Assembly: GCA_964397555.1 (NCBI GenBank)
Contig: CAYNJF010000049.1
Coordinates: 1-14,731 of the forward strand
DNA: 14,731 nt
Reading direction: 5' to 3'
Source of the DNA: CAYNJF01 sp964397555
GTDB taxonomy: Bacteria; Pseudomonadota; Gammaproteobacteria; Berkiellales; Berkiellaceae
In this document: positions 14,300 through 14,731 of the stretch, piece after piece
Position numbering within the stretch: the first letter of the stretch is position 1
How the letters are laid out: every line of letters starts with the position of its first letter
Position numbers and translations under genes: made by a program
The notes under the pieces: generated by a model
Seen by the model: only the letters and a program-made list of their open reading frames with translations
Told to the model about the DNA's origin: nothing
Databases searched by the model: none

Positions 14300-14731
14300 T
14301 TTATTACGCCTGCTTTTAGAGAGCGGCACCAAAAAGTCAGATCGCACTGGCACAGGGACCCTCTCTGTGTTCGGTCATCAAAATCGCTACGATCTCTCCA
14401 AAGGGTTTCCGTGTCTGACGACCAAAAAACTTCACCTACGTTCCATCATTCATGAGCTACTCTGGTTCATCAAAGGGGATACCAACATTGGGTATCTTAA
14501 AGACAACCAAGTGCGTATCTGGGATGAGTGGGCTGACGAACAAGGCAACTTGGGGCCCGTCTATGGGGCTCAGTGGCGCTCTTGGCCAGCGCCCAATGGA
14601 CAAACGGTGGATCAACTGGCCCAAGTCATTGAGCAAATCAAAACAAACCCAGATTCCAGACGCCATTTGGTATGCTCATGGAATGTAGGTTGCATCGAAG
14701 ATATGGCGTTACCACCTTGCCATTGTTTGTT
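14283..14731 (+). CDS. thyA: Thymidylate synthase (3' end beyond window)
   Basis: ThyA methylates dUMP to dTMP using 5,10-methylene-THF. The first 149 codons are present and open to the window edge; the full protein is normally about 264 residues. Visible motifs are SDRTGTGTLSVFGHQ, TTKKLHLRSIIHELLWF, GDTNIGYL, IWDEWADEQGNLGPVYGAQWR, PDSRRHLV and the active-site segment ALPPCHCL with nucleophile C146, the same number as in E. coli. The segment holds VCSWN where E. coli has VSAWN, and a second cysteine at 148; both are minor. The ATG overlaps the end of lgt by 17 bases in another frame, with GAGGG just upstream, which points to translational coupling. Its folate substrate is the product of the glycine cleavage operon at the other end of the window. 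Confidence 0.95.
   Translation, partial: MKQYHDLLRLLLESGTKKSDRTGTGTLSVFGHQNRYDLSKGFPCLTTKKLHLRSIIHELLWFIKGDTNIGYLKDNQVRIWDEWADEQGNLGPVYGAQWRSWPAPNGQTVDQLAQVIEQIKTNPDSRRHLVCSWNVGCIEDMALPPCHCL

Overview
The window is a dense stretch of gammaproteobacterial chromosome with every gene on the + strand. It holds 11 complete genes and one cut at the right edge (thyA). Intergenic gaps are short, the largest being about 115 bases, and no rRNA, tRNA, insertion sequence, CRISPR array or prophage is visible. Base composition looks mid-range and mildly AT-leaning, judged by eye. The split glycine decarboxylase (gcvPA plus gcvPB), the rppH-ptsP-...-lgt-thyA order and the small outer-membrane barrels suit Legionellales or Francisella/Thiotrichales-like Gammaproteobacteria. 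I cannot name a genus from sequence alone.

Region 1 (23-4389) is the glycine cleavage operon gcvT-gcvH-gcvPA-gcvPB. Together with dihydrolipoamide dehydrogenase, encoded elsewhere, it converts glycine and tetrahydrofolate to CO2, NH3, NADH and 5,10-methylene-tetrahydrofolate. The lipoyl lysine, the PLP lysine and the T-protein folate-site motifs are intact.

Region 2 (4377-6815) holds three tandem, divergent paralogues of a roughly 250-residue secreted beta-barrel protein. The first overlaps the end of gcvPB by 13 bases and so appears to ride on the glycine operon. The second has its own likely promoter (perfect TATAAT) and a codon choice that suggests strong expression. The third follows it closely.

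Region 3 (6887-14731) is the housekeeping cluster rppH (RNA 5' pyrophosphohydrolase), ptsP (nitrogen-PTS enzyme I), a membrane c-di-GMP protein, a TauE/SafE (TSUP) permease, lgt (lipoprotein diacylglyceryl transferase) and thyA (thymidylate synthase). The c-di-GMP protein is CHASE8-like, HAMP, PAS, PAS, GGDEF, EAL. It has a complete EAL site but lacks the first metal-binding aspartate of the GGDEF site, so it is predicted to degrade c-di-GMP rather than make it.

I did not find a clear, undescribed multi-gene system. The points most worth checking are the barrel array and its link to the gcv operon, the degenerate GGDEF domain, and the structured translation-initiation region with a TTG start at ptsP.
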